A stretch of 64,000 bases of DNA from Pseudomonas proteolytica (GTDB taxonomy: Bacteria > Pseudomonadota > Gammaproteobacteria > Pseudomonadales > Pseudomonadaceae), in NCBI RefSeq assembly GCF_007858275.1, contig NZ_VFEV01000010.1:62001-126000 (forward strand), given 5' to 3'. The notes below the pieces were generated by a model that did no database searches, was not told the DNA's origin, and saw only the letters and a program-made list of their open reading frames with translations. Positions within the stretch are counted from its first letter, which is position 1; the number at the start of each line of letters is the position of its first letter. The translations under genes and the position numbers were made by a program. This document shows positions 25,118-32,277 of the stretch, piece by piece.

Positions 25118-25447
25118 TCAGGATGCTTCGGCCACGGTCTTGGATGCGTGGCATCCCTTCTTGATGCGCTGACCATCGACCAGCTCGAAGCGCACGCAGA
25201 GCACCTGGCAGTTCGCCTCGACATCCTCACCACCCATGAACAGCGGAGTCTTGTGGTCCAACTCGAAACCATCAGGGAAGTTGACCACTCGGCCGCAGGT
25301 AGCGCAGGTTGGATCTTGTCGCCACACAGCCAGGCGCCGGGCCTGGAGCCGGCGACCAGTGATTCGCCTGTCAGCCACGACGTGAACCTTTAAGGTCTGG
25401 TTCGTGGCCATCTTTAGAGGCGACTTGTGCATCTTCAGCCTTGGCAT
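25118..25447 (-). CDS. HNH endonuclease of the packaging module
   Basis: A 109-residue protein with a clear HNH core: CATCGRVV, then FELDHKTPLFMGGEDVEANC and a late CHASKT. Two CxxC-like pairs would hold zinc. HNH proteins next to the terminase are typical of HK97-like cos phages and stimulate end cleavage by the terminase. The frame is well supported; the open frame at 24964-25272 on the same strand is a shadow. Confidence 0.9.
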   Translation of the reverse strand: MPRLKMHKSPLKMATNQTLKVHVVADRRITGRRLQARRLAVWRQDPTCATCGRVVNFPDGFELDHKTPLFMGGEDVEANCQVLCVRFELVDGQRIKKGCHASKTVAEAS

Positions 25448-25466
25448 AAATCAGAACTCCTACCTA

Positions 25467-25790
25467 TTACAGTTCGTCCGCCTTGCGTTCAGCCCAGCGA
25501 TTACCCAGCTTCCGCGCCTGTTCGACACCAAGGATGCCGACGAACCCAGCGGCAAAGAACGACCAAGCAATGCTGAAGCCGAACTCTTTAACCGTCAGGC
25601 CAACCACCATCACGATCAGTGCGCCGAGTGTTGCCTCGATGAACTGTCGCCAAGGCTTGGTTTCCTTTGCATCGTACTGAATGCGAAGCCAGGTCAACGC
25701 AAAGGTCAGCACCATGGCCAGACCGTTCTCTCTGAGCGCGGTGAGGATCAGTGCCCAGAAGGAAGGGTCTTTATCAGGCATGTTCGGCAT
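25467..25790 (-). CDS. Holin (lambda S / HP1-type, holin_3)
   Basis: A 107-residue protein with three hydrophobic stretches (LAMVLTFALTWLRIQ, TLGALIVMVVGLTVK, SIAWSFFAAGFVGILG) and a charged C-terminus (RKLGNRWAERKADEL). This is the topology of phage holin family 3 proteins. It permeabilises the inner membrane at a set time. It lies about 22 kb upstream of the endolysin and spanins in the same operon, so the lysis genes are split. Confidence 0.8.
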   Translation of the reverse strand: MPNMPDKDPSFWALILTALRENGLAMVLTFALTWLRIQYDAKETKPWRQFIEATLGALIVMVVGLTVKEFGFSIAWSFFAAGFVGILGVEQARKLGNRWAERKADEL

Positions 25791-25826
25791 CTCATTTCCT
25801 CCCGGTTTGGGAGTGAGGGAATGTGG

Positions 25827-26333
25827 TTAGTCGCGCGTGAGTGGATTCAGTGCTGCAACCAGCAGCGCCTTGCCTTTCAACAACTCGACATGAGCGAGGC
25901 TGGTCAGCTTGGTATCAACGAAGGAGTGGCCGGCGAGCATCTTGTCCAGCAACTCCATCGTGCTCCCAAGGTTGTGCACCACATTCAACACAGACTGTTC
26001 GTACTCGGCGCGGGCCTTCTCGACGGCCTGGCGCACCGCTTCAATGGGTAACCCGACACCGGCAGGATGGGCTCGCTTTAGAAAGATAGAGCCATCGGTG
26101 TACATGGCGCCGTACACCACCCCATCTGCGTGATAGGCGTCAGGCATGCGACCAAAGCCAATCATCGAGAACTGTTCGCGCTGCTTGGTGTTGAGCAGGT
26201 CGCCGGTAATGTCGAGGAATGCCGAAGGATCGCTGTTCGACAGACGCTTCAATGCCGTGGCAAGCATGGCGACATCACCACCCACCACTGCATCGATGAC
26301 AGCCTGCTTGTCTCGTTTTGCTTGATCGGTCAT
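25827..26333 (-). CDS. Hypothetical late protein
   Basis: A 168-residue soluble protein, Ala/Leu-rich and helical in its second half (VEKARAEYEQSVLNVVHNLG), without motif or membrane segment. It is the first late gene after the double terminator at 26,443-26,508 and precedes the holin, so it should be expressed late. I do not recognise the family. Confidence 0.65.
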   Translation of the reverse strand: MTDQAKRDKQAVIDAVVGGDVAMLATALKRLSNSDPSAFLDITGDLLNTKQREQFSMIGFGRMPDAYHADGVVYGAMYTDGSIFLKRAHPAGVGLPIEAVRQAVEKARAEYEQSVLNVVHNLGSTMELLDKMLAGHSFVDTKLTSLAHVELLKGKALLVAALNPLTRD

Positions 26334-26442
26334 TACCGGGCTCCAGAAACAGAAAAGGCCCGCCGATATGGCGAGCCTAGAGATAGATCAGCTCCAGCAG
26401 CACTCCCAGCTCGGAGCAATGGGCGTGGTGGAGCCGAAAACG

Positions 26443-26468
26443 AAAAAGCCCCGGCAAATGCCGAGGCT
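26443..26468 (-). terminator. Intrinsic terminator 2 after the 26527 gene
   Basis: On the minus strand AGCCTCGGC-ATTT-GCCGGGGCTTTTT forms a GC-rich stem followed by T's. It is the second of two terminators in a row. Confidence 0.75.
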
Positions 26469-26486
26469 CAATGAACTGTTGATAGC

Positions 26487-26508
26487 AAAAAACCTGCCCA
26501 GTGGCAGG
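26487..26508 (-). terminator. Intrinsic terminator 1 after the 26527 gene
   Basis: On the minus strand CCTGCC-ACTG-GGCAGG is followed by TTTTTT. It lies 18 bp after the stop of the 26527-27207 gene. Confidence 0.7.
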
Positions 26509-26526
26509 ACCTATAAGGCGAAAAAC

Positions 26527-27207
26527 CTAATTGAATATAGCTACTAAAAGGCCGGCAACTGCGATCAAACCTGTGACTACTGTTACTTCCCAAAGGTTAA
26601 GCAACCCGATGTGAGTGCCATACAACTGCCAGCGATTACGGACATCCATAAACCGCCACCAGCGAACTCTCGCACGCTCAAAGATGCTGCTCCGCTGAAA
26701 ATTACTTTCAACTCGACAAAAAATCAAAAACTTACTAATCAAGCCTTCAACGAAAGAAATAGTAAGGTCATCTGTGTTACGCCCATACCAAAATAAAACA
26801 TCCATTTTCTCAATGGTCGATTGATCCGAAATAGGAGGAGTGAAGAACACCTGTATCACCGCCTCACCTTCTGTGTAGTGGACGGTTAACGATCCTCCAA
26901 CTTCTTTTTCGCGGTCTATTTTTACGGAGACACCATTTCTGTACTCAGTTTTTCTCCGAGTAAAAAAACTCATCTCCGAAAGAACCACCGAGTCCTCTCC
27001 ATATTGCAGAGGGCTGCTTTCTTCAGTCGCCCTCCTAGCGGTTACTGAATCCATCACCATAAATCGAGGGGCGAGCGTTAAAAACTCATCAAACACTTGC
27101 TGCACACGCTGCTTATGCGTGAGCCAATTGCGATCACAGCGTTTTCTCTCACCCTCAAAGGCAAGTCGCTTAAGGTTTTCCTTTTTCCAGATTGATCGCA
27201 AAGACAT
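26527..27207 (-). CDS. C-terminally anchored protein, probable moron at the late promoter
   Basis: A 226-residue protein. A basic N-terminus (KKENLKRLAFEGERKRCDRN) leads into a mixed domain, and the last ~22 residues are hydrophobic (VTVVTGLIAVAGLLVAIFN), so it is probably tail-anchored in the inner membrane. GGAG precedes the ATG. It lies between tR' and a double terminator, apart from the late operon, and is visibly AT-richer than the packaging genes. This isolated-unit layout is typical of morons expressed in lysogens; function unknown. Confidence 0.7.
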   Translation of the reverse strand: MSLRSIWKKENLKRLAFEGERKRCDRNWLTHKQRVQQVFDEFLTLAPRFMVMDSVTARRATEESSPLQYGEDSVVLSEMSFFTRRKTEYRNGVSVKIDREKEVGGSLTVHYTEGEAVIQVFFTPPISDQSTIEKMDVLFWYGRNTDDLTISFVEGLISKFLIFCRVESNFQRSSIFERARVRWWRFMDVRNRWQLYGTHIGLLNLWEVTVVTGLIAVAGLLVAIFN

Positions 27208-27245
27208 GAACTCTCCATGGTTCCTCTTGCTTCACGCAAAAAGCA

Positions 27246-27272
27246 AAAAGCCCAACTCAGGGTCGGGCTTTG
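27246..27272 (-). terminator. Terminator just after the late promoter (tR'-like)
   Basis: Read on the minus strand, AAAGCCCGACC-CTGA-GTTGGGCTTT is followed by TTGCTTTTTGC. It begins about 20 bp after the expected start of late transcription. In lambdoid phages such a terminator blocks late genes until Q modifies polymerase. Confidence 0.8.
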
Positions 27273-27300
27273 CTCGCGGAAAAACCGCAAAGTAACGAGA

Positions 27301-27329
27301 AATCTATATGTCGGGACCGGGGCTGTCAA
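27301..27329 (-). promoter_or_regulatory. Late promoter pR'
   Basis: On the minus strand there is a perfect -35 TTGACA (27,329-27,324), a 17-bp spacer and -10 TAGATT (27,306-27,301). The -35 overlaps the stop codon of the Q-like gene, and the terminator at 27,246-27,272 follows directly. This reproduces the lambda Q-pR'-tR' switch. Confidence 0.85.
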
Positions 27330-27679
27330 GCAGCCTGACGACGAATATCTAAAGCTCCATCAATCCAGGCAATGCCGGACTTCCAGAGCCCGCGCGTCTT
27401 TTCTTCGCCGAAGCCCATCTTCTTGCCGACCTCCATCAGCGAGCTGTCGCGGGTGGTGTAGTACTTCATCAGCACCTGGCCACACTCAGCGTAGCGCTTG
27501 AGAAGGCGACCCATGAGCCCGTCGATCAATAGGGCGTCGTCGTCGGTGATCATAGGCGACAGGATAGTGTTCTCGCGGGACGCACAGCACGACACACCTG
27601 AGCCCAGGACAACCCAGCGGCCCCAATGTTCCAGCAGATCCTCGGCGGTACGCTCTTTAAAGCTCGGTGTGAAGGCCAT
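27326..27679 (-). CDS. Late antiterminator, Q-like
   Basis: A 117-residue protein that resembles phage antitermination Q proteins: SGVSCCASRENTILSPMITD, then ALLIDGLMGRLLKRYAECGQ and a helix-turn-helix-like MEVGKKMGFGEEKTRGLWKS. Q lets RNA polymerase pass terminators in the late operon. The call is strengthened by what follows: a consensus promoter starting in its stop codon and an immediate terminator. No nut-like site is needed for this class. Confidence 0.82.
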   Translation of the reverse strand: MAFTPSFKERTAEDLLEHWGRWVVLGSGVSCCASRENTILSPMITDDDALLIDGLMGRLLKRYAECGQVLMKYYTTRDSSLMEVGKKMGFGEEKTRGLWKSGIAWIDGALDIRRQAA

Positions 27680-27682
27680 GAT

Positions 27683-28018
27683 TCAATCCCCTGTGTAGTT
27701 GGTGCCGCCGGCGCCGCGACGGTTGTTCTGTTCGTACTGGATCGACTCCGGCGCAGCCAGATCCACCCCCATCCATACCGCCTTACTCATCACCTCCAAC
27801 TGCAACTCAGTAGCCTGGAGCCGAATACTCAACTGAGTGACCAGGACTTCCAGAGGCAGCGGGTGCCCGGTATCAGCCGACACCCAACCCGAGGCGTTGC
27901 ACTGGACACAAGGCAACTCATGGAATACGCCCTTCGTAACCGCCTTGCCCTTGCATACCGGACACCGATTAAGGTCGAGCTGCTGAGCCTTGAAGGCGGG
28001 GCCATACTGCTTTTTCAT
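27683..28018 (-). CDS. Small protein with DnaJ-like zinc motif
   Basis: A protein of about 111 residues. CPVCKGK and CVQCNASGW form a two-CxxC zinc site of the DnaJ central-domain type (one missing pair compared with DnaJ). A helical part follows (LVTQLSIRLQATELQLEVM). Small proteins of this sort are common in the nin-like region between replication genes and Q in Pseudomonas phages. Start ATG 28018 or GTG 28021, with GAGGT upstream. Confidence 0.7.
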   Translation of the reverse strand: MKKQYGPAFKAQQLDLNRCPVCKGKAVTKGVFHELPCVQCNASGWVSADTGHPLPLEVLVTQLSIRLQATELQLEVMSKAVWMGVDLAAPESIQYEQNNRRGAGGTNYTGD

Positions 28019-28023
28019 CACTT

Positions 28024-29319
28024 TTAAACCTCGCCCTTAACAAATTGTGGTTCTGGCTCGCAGGCCCCGCCGTTCAAGGCGTCTACGAGGTTTTGCGAAT
28101 CTTCATATCTAACGCCTGTCTGCATGTGGATCGCCTTGAAGCCACGCTGATCTAACCAGTTGTGCCACTTCACCAGGGCCAGGCGGCGCTGCTCCTTGGC
28201 CTGGGTGTTGATGTAGGTGGAGGCAATCTTTCCCAGCGAATGGTTGAGCAGCATCTCGCCGATGTGCCCGTCGACGCCGAGGTCAGTCCAGGCTGTCCGG
28301 GCCACCTTGCGTAGATCGTGACTGGTCCAGGCGCCCTGCCCTAACCGCGTGAATACCGCACTCGCCTGGTGGTCGCTCAGCGGCTTGCCTCGGCGCGACG
28401 GGAACAGGAAGGCGCCTTCATACCCTTGGGCAGCCTGTAGGCCACGGTATCTCTGTAGGAGCGAGCAAACTTGGTCGGTCAGCGGTACCCGCAGCTCGGT
28501 CTTAGTCTTGGTGTGTTCTGCTGGGATGAACCACTCACGCTCTGGCAGAGCGATATCGGCCCAGCGGGACTGGCGGGTTTCGCCAATCCGAGTGCCGTGG
28601 CACAGCATCATCAAGGCCAGCATGGCGTCACCCGGCGCGCTGTCGAAGCGCTCGCCCAGCAGGCTCACCAGGTCCTGCAACTGCACGTCACGCAACCGCG
28701 CCGGTTTGGGCAGGATCCGCGCCGTGGTGAAGTTGACGAACTTCATTTCCGCCATCGGGTTGACCGGGATCAGGTCCAGCTTGCGCGCCTGACGGAAGGC
28801 TACCGCGAGCAGGCGGTACAGCTGCTGCACGTAGGACAGCGATAGTTCGGCCTGGGCTGGCCACATCAGCAGCTTGTCGAGGGTCTGGGCGCTCACGTCG
28901 CGCAGCAGCAGATCGTCCAGGCGCGGCTTGAGCTGGCAACTGATGGCCGACTTGCCCGCAGCCCGGCGCTTGTCGGAGAGCGCACGCGACTTGGCCATGC
29001 GGTCACCGAACCAATCGAGCAGTTCACCCACGGTTACCCAGCCCGAAACACTGGCCGCGCCGTCGGCAGCGACCCGCAGGCGCACCGCCGGCAGTGCGGC
29101 GATCACCTGCTTGGTGTTCAGTTCGGGAAAGCCGCCGATGCGATGCCATTTGCGCTTGTAGAGCAGGTACCAGGAGCCGCGCGTGCGATTCTTGGCGAAA
29201 CGAAAGTGCAGCGCCGGGTGGCCGGCATCCCGCAGGTCGCGCACATGCTCAAGCTTGGCATTGCGGGCGATCTCGGCATCCGACAGCTTCACCGTCAGGG
29301 TTTTGATTTGGGTGTTCAA
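28024..29319 (-). CDS. Second tyrosine recombinase (internal integrase-like)
   Basis: A 431-residue protein with an N-terminal DUF4102-like arm domain (RFAKNRTRGSWYLLYKRKWH), a core-binding domain and a complete catalytic set: Arg244 (HGTRIGE), Lys near 271-273, His334 and Arg337 (SHDLRK), His360 (LLNHSLG) and Tyr369 (STYINT). The start is TTG 29319 after a strong GGAGGAGG and overlaps the previous stop. It is unrelated in detail to the integrase at 41660 and lies within the replication/nin-like operon, far from the att sites. Its job is unclear: resolving multimers, or a domesticated regulator. Confidence 0.9.
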   Translation of the reverse strand: MNTQIKTLTVKLSDAEIARNAKLEHVRDLRDAGHPALHFRFAKNRTRGSWYLLYKRKWHRIGGFPELNTKQVIAALPAVRLRVAADGAASVSGWVTVGELLDWFGDRMAKSRALSDKRRAAGKSAISCQLKPRLDDLLLRDVSAQTLDKLLMWPAQAELSLSYVQQLYRLLAVAFRQARKLDLIPVNPMAEMKFVNFTTARILPKPARLRDVQLQDLVSLLGERFDSAPGDAMLALMMLCHGTRIGETRQSRWADIALPEREWFIPAEHTKTKTELRVPLTDQVCSLLQRYRGLQAAQGYEGAFLFPSRRGKPLSDHQASAVFTRLGQGAWTSHDLRKVARTAWTDLGVDGHIGEMLLNHSLGKIASTYINTQAKEQRRLALVKWHNWLDQRGFKAIHMQTGVRYEDSQNLVDALNGGACEPEPQFVKGEV

Positions 29320-29525
29320 AACGCGCCCTCCTCCGGATCAAGGAGGTCGATAACCTCAAACGTCGACGGCCACATCTGGCCGCCGTATCGAACTGCCATG
29401 GCCTTATCAAAAAAGAGCGCTAGCGCATGATCTGGTGCACTCCCTAGGTCTATCTTGGAAGAACAGCAAAACACCGCGTAGCGGTACAGGTCAGGCTTGG
29501 GAACGGCAAGGCGGGGATCTGCCAT
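29316..29525 (-). CDS. Small hypothetical protein after DnaB
   Basis: A 69-residue soluble protein (MADPRLAVPKPDLYRYAVFC...) that starts in a TAATG overlap with the DnaB stop and ends overlapping the recombinase start. Tight coupling on both sides is the main support. No motif recognised. Confidence 0.6.
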   Translation of the reverse strand: MADPRLAVPKPDLYRYAVFCCSSKIDLGSAPDHALALFFDKAMAVRYGGQMWPSTFEVIDLLDPEEGAF

Positions 29526-30910
29526 TAGAATTTATCCTTTGATTTGTAACGGTCACGCATGCTGGTCACCTTGCCGTCCGGCTGTTCGACTGGCTCAGGC
29601 CTCCACCCAGCAGCAAGGGTTTCAAAGCGGTTGTATTGGCCAAGAAAGGCAGCGCGGACCGTGCCCATTTCGATATCACGGCCCTTGCCGATGATGATTT
29701 CGGCAATACCCTTGGCGTCGGAATTTTCGTTGTAGACCTCGTCCCGGTACACGAACAGGATCACATCGGCGTCTTGCTCGATGGCTCCTGACTCCCTCAA
29801 GTCCGAGGGGATTGGGCGTTTGTTTGGACGCTCTTCGCACTTTCGTGAGAGCTGGCTGAGAAGCACGACGGGAATGCTTAGCTCTTTGGCGAGCAGCTTG
29901 CATCCGCGACTGATACTGCTGACCTCTTCAGTACGGTTGCCGCCCTCACCGTCGAGCAGTTGCAGGTAGTCGATCATCAACAGGTCGAGGCCGTAACGCA
30001 TCTTGTGGCGGCGAGCCAATGAGCGAATACGCCCAATCGACGACCCTGCCCGGTCCGCGATGTACAGCGGCGCACGACGCAGCAGGCCCGCAGCAGCGGC
30101 GAGTTCTGCGCCGTGGCTCTGGCATGCTGTTCCGTTCTTCACCAGCGTCAGCGGGATTCGCCCCTCTGAAGCCGTGGCCCTGTCCAGCAGCTGGCCCTGG
30201 TTCATCTCTAAGCTGACAACGAGCGAGGACTTGCTCTGCCGAACTGCCGCATCAAGGATGAAGCCCATTCCAAGAGTCGTCTTCCCCATGCCTGGGCGGC
30301 CAGCGACGATGTACAGGTGGTCGGGCTGAAGGCCTCCAATCTTGTCGTCGAGGTCTGGCAAGCCGGTAGAGAGCCCAATCAGCGTGTCGCCTCTGGCGTG
30401 CCGATCATGCCGCTCCTGCCAAACCTCCAACTGATCGGTCAGTACATCGCCGATTTTGACAATGTCGTCATCGCCGGACCCGCAATCAATGGCCATGGCG
30501 GCGGCTTGGATGGCGGAAATCTTCGCCTGGACATCCTGATCGTCGTGCGCAATTTCCATGGCCCGGCTGCCGAGATCGTACAAAGCCCGGTCTATGGCCC
30601 GCTCTCGAATGATGGCGGCATACGCTGCAGCGTTGGCCACGCTCGGGGTGTTCTTTATGATCTCGGCGCAATATGCAAAGGCCGGGGTGCCCGTTGAGGC
30701 AAGGTCACCGATGTGATTACCGACGGTGAGGAAATCCACTGGCCGCCCTTCCGAGCGGAGTACCGTGATCGCCCGGAATACATCGGCGTTCTCGGCGAAG
30801 TAAAACGCCTCGGCGGACAGGTCGTCGCTCAAGGTTTCGATCAGGTCAGGGCGCTGCATCATGGCGCCAAGCAGTGCGTGTTCCGCCTCGGTGCTGTAGG
30901 GATCACGCAT
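29525..30910 (-). CDS. Replicative DNA helicase, DnaB-like
   Basis: A 461-residue DnaB family protein. It has the N-terminal domain (STEAEHALLGAMMQRPDLIE), the RecA-like core with Walker A (IVAGRPGMGKTTLGMG), Walker B (GLDLLMIDYLQLLDGE), the LSRKCEERPNKRP loop and the terminal FLGQYNRFETL. The phage thus carries its own replicative helicase, loaded by the initiator encoded just upstream (30903). Overlap with that gene is 8 bp. Confidence 0.95.
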   Translation of the reverse strand: MRDPYSTEAEHALLGAMMQRPDLIETLSDDLSAEAFYFAENADVFRAITVLRSEGRPVDFLTVGNHIGDLASTGTPAFAYCAEIIKNTPSVANAAAYAAIIRERAIDRALYDLGSRAMEIAHDDQDVQAKISAIQAAAMAIDCGSGDDDIVKIGDVLTDQLEVWQERHDRHARGDTLIGLSTGLPDLDDKIGGLQPDHLYIVAGRPGMGKTTLGMGFILDAAVRQSKSSLVVSLEMNQGQLLDRATASEGRIPLTLVKNGTACQSHGAELAAAAGLLRRAPLYIADRAGSSIGRIRSLARRHKMRYGLDLLMIDYLQLLDGEGGNRTEEVSSISRGCKLLAKELSIPVVLLSQLSRKCEERPNKRPIPSDLRESGAIEQDADVILFVYRDEVYNENSDAKGIAEIIIGKGRDIEMGTVRAAFLGQYNRFETLAAGWRPEPVEQPDGKVTSMRDRYKSKDKF

Positions 30911-31613
30911 GGTAATTACCCTCCACGACCTTGACGAAGTTGCTCGGCTTGATCAGCCAATCGAACGTGGCCCGGAATGGCTTGTTCCCATCCCTTCCCT
31001 CGCCTTCCCCCATCAGAAACGGGCTCGAACCGACCAACTCGAAGAACTCAGCCCAAAACCCCAAGTCCTGGTGAACCGTGCTGTCGTTCCAACGCGCAGA
31101 AATCTTTGTGACCCGGTCCTTGGTCAACATCGCTACCTGAGGGAGTCCAGGAAGCGTTTTGTTGAACAGGTCGACGATTGCCTGTGACGGGCATTTCGGC
31201 TTCGCGATTTTCGACGGGTTCTCATCGCCGACAGGAGGTGATGGTTCACTTGATGGTTCTATTACGGTTCTGGGTGCAGCTGCTGCGGGGGTTTCTGTCG
31301 TGAGCTGCGGGGGTGGCGGTGCATCTGCTGCGGGGTGCATGTCTTGCAGGGGTGCATATGCTGCCGGGGTCAGGGTGTACATTGTCGAGCGGCCCATCCG
31401 CTCACGGACAGACAAGATGCTCGCTTGCCCTAGCCACTTGATGGCGCCCTGAACGGTCCTTTCTGCGAGACACGTTCGCTCGGCGATACGGGCTACCGAA
31501 GGCCAGCAAACACCCTCGTCGTTTGCATTGTCAGCCAGGGATATCAGGACAGCTTTCTGCGGGCCGCTCATTCCTTGCAAAGGCCAGCACAGGCTCATGA
31601 TGATGGTGCTCAT
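30903..31613 (-). CDS. Replication initiator, O-like with winged helix
   Basis: A protein of about 236 residues starting at ATG 31613 (overlaps previous stop). Residues about 15-80 form a winged helix-turn-helix of the HTH_36 kind (GPQKAVLISLADNANDEG, PSVARIAERTCLAERTVQGA). A Pro/Ala-rich linker follows, encoded by GC-rich direct repeats, then a C-terminal helicase-loading-type domain (FWAEFFELVGSSPFLMGEGE, PFRATFDWLIKPSNFVKV). In lambda the origin lies within O at the same place. It would melt the origin and recruit the DnaB-like helicase. Confidence 0.88.
   Translation of the reverse strand: MSTIIMSLCWPLQGMSGPQKAVLISLADNANDEGVCWPSVARIAERTCLAERTVQGAIKWLGQASILSVRERMGRSTMYTLTPAAYAPLQDMHPAADAPPPPQLTTETPAAAAPRTVIEPSSEPSPPVGDENPSKIAKPKCPSQAIVDLFNKTLPGLPQVAMLTKDRVTKISARWNDSTVHQDLGFWAEFFELVGSSPFLMGEGEGRDGNKPFRATFDWLIKPSNFVKVVEGNYHA
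31282..31369. repeat. GC-rich direct repeats in the initiator gene, possible origin iterons
   Basis: Five near-copies of GCTGCGGGG lie at about 31,282, 31,304, 31,327, 31,344 and 31,360 (the last two degenerate), spaced 16-23 bp. They encode the Pro/Ala linker of the O-like protein. Lambda ori has iterons in the same part of O. Codon bias for a Pro/Ala linker could give a similar pattern. Confidence 0.4.
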
Positions 31614-31834
31614 GCGGAAACATCCTGGGCAGGAGCCAGGGACGCCTTCAAGTGATTGAGGCATTCCCGGCGGAATTTGGTTTTGGACGCGAGCGAGTAC
31701 TGTCCGCCAATCATGAGGGCGGCATTCATCGCGGCGATTTGACTGGTGACTGCGTGTCGTGACACATTTTCGGGCTCGCCGGGAAGTGTCGCGACATCGC
31801 CAGAACTATTGACTGCGTGAGTGTTTTTGATCAT
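31610..31834 (-). CDS. Small protein between Cro and initiator (CII position)
   Basis: A protein of about 74 residues starting at ATG 31834 (GAGGT upstream; the longer frame crosses the terminator region). A helical segment (TSQIAAMNAALMIGGQ) and a basic stretch (ASKTKFRRECLNHLKAS) are visible. It lies where lambda cII would be, between cro and O, and is about that size, but I do not see a clear CII-type helix-turn-helix. Confidence 0.55.
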   Translation of the reverse strand: MIKNTHAVNSSGDVATLPGEPENVSRHAVTSQIAAMNAALMIGGQYSLASKTKFRRECLNHLKASLAPAQDVSA

Positions 31835-31861
31835 TATCGACCTCGCTAAAACGTTGCACTG

Positions 31862-31887
31862 AACCGCCCTGCCAGGCGGTTTTTTTA
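31862..31887 (+). terminator. Intrinsic terminator between the Cro-like and next gene
   Basis: AACCGCC-CTGCCA-GGCGGTTTTTTT: the T-run is on the plus strand, so it stops plus-strand transcription heading toward the repressor region, opposite to the replication operon. Confidence 0.7.
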
Positions 31888-31980
31888 TGTCTGCGATTTG
31901 GTCACTGTATGAATTAACAGCTAACCCCAAATCTCTATCCGCCCTTCCCGCCAAGGCGGAAAATGGCGTCATTAAAAAGC

Positions 31981-32187
31981 TTAAGCGGACTGTTTCATCG
32001 GCTGGGCCGGGTCATCGTCTCGCTTGGCGATCAATGCACCGTCGGACTCCTTTTCAAGAACGCACTGCATTGGGTACGAAAATCCACCCGCCGCACGGCA
32101 CTGGGAAACGCGGCTACCGCTAACGCGGAGCGCGTCACCGATGGCGCGACCGGTGCGGAAATGGTTCAGGGCTTCGTCGAAGGTCAT
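31981..32187 (-). CDS. Cro-like repressor
   Basis: A protein of about 68 residues starting at ATG 32187 with GGAGA upstream. It has the Cro/YdaS-type helix-turn-helix pattern: MTFDEALNHFRTGRAIGDAL, RVSGSRVSQCRAAGG, then SYPMQCVLEKESDGAL. It is transcribed away from the divergent repressor gene from a promoter overlapped by operator sequences. Expected to shut off repressor synthesis during lytic growth. Confidence 0.8.
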   Translation of the reverse strand: MTFDEALNHFRTGRAIGDALRVSGSRVSQCRAAGGFSYPMQCVLEKESDGALIAKRDDDPAQPMKQSA

Positions 32188-32213
32188 GGGGCGGGTCTCC
32201 ATTGTCTTTGGCG

Positions 32214-32242
32214 AGTTTAGAGTTCTTAACAACACAAGGCAA
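32214..32242 (-). promoter_or_regulatory. Rightward-type early promoter (drives cro and replication genes)
   Basis: On the minus strand -35 TTGCCT (32,242-32,237), 17-bp spacer, -10 TAAACT (32,219-32,214). The -10 lies in a TTTAG-type operator half-site, so repressor binding would block it. Confidence 0.65.
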
Positions 32243-32246
32243 GTTA

Positions 32247-32276
32247 TCTAAACATCGAATTGTTTAGAATCCTAAA
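32247..32276. promoter_or_regulatory. Operators between cro and the repressor gene
   Basis: TCTAAAC-N8-GTTTAGA (32,247-32,268) is a perfect inverted repeat, and TTTAG-AATC-CTAAA (32,263-32,276) overlaps it just before the repressor start. The same TTTAG-N4-CTAAA pattern recurs at 33,613-33,626 in the other early promoter. The shared palindrome identifies the likely repressor/Cro site. Confidence 0.8.
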
Positions 32277-32277
32277 T

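Noticed and set aside
24964..25272. 102-residue minus-strand frame
   Set aside because: It overlaps the clear HNH gene in another frame and is rich in Arg, Ser and Trp without domain features.
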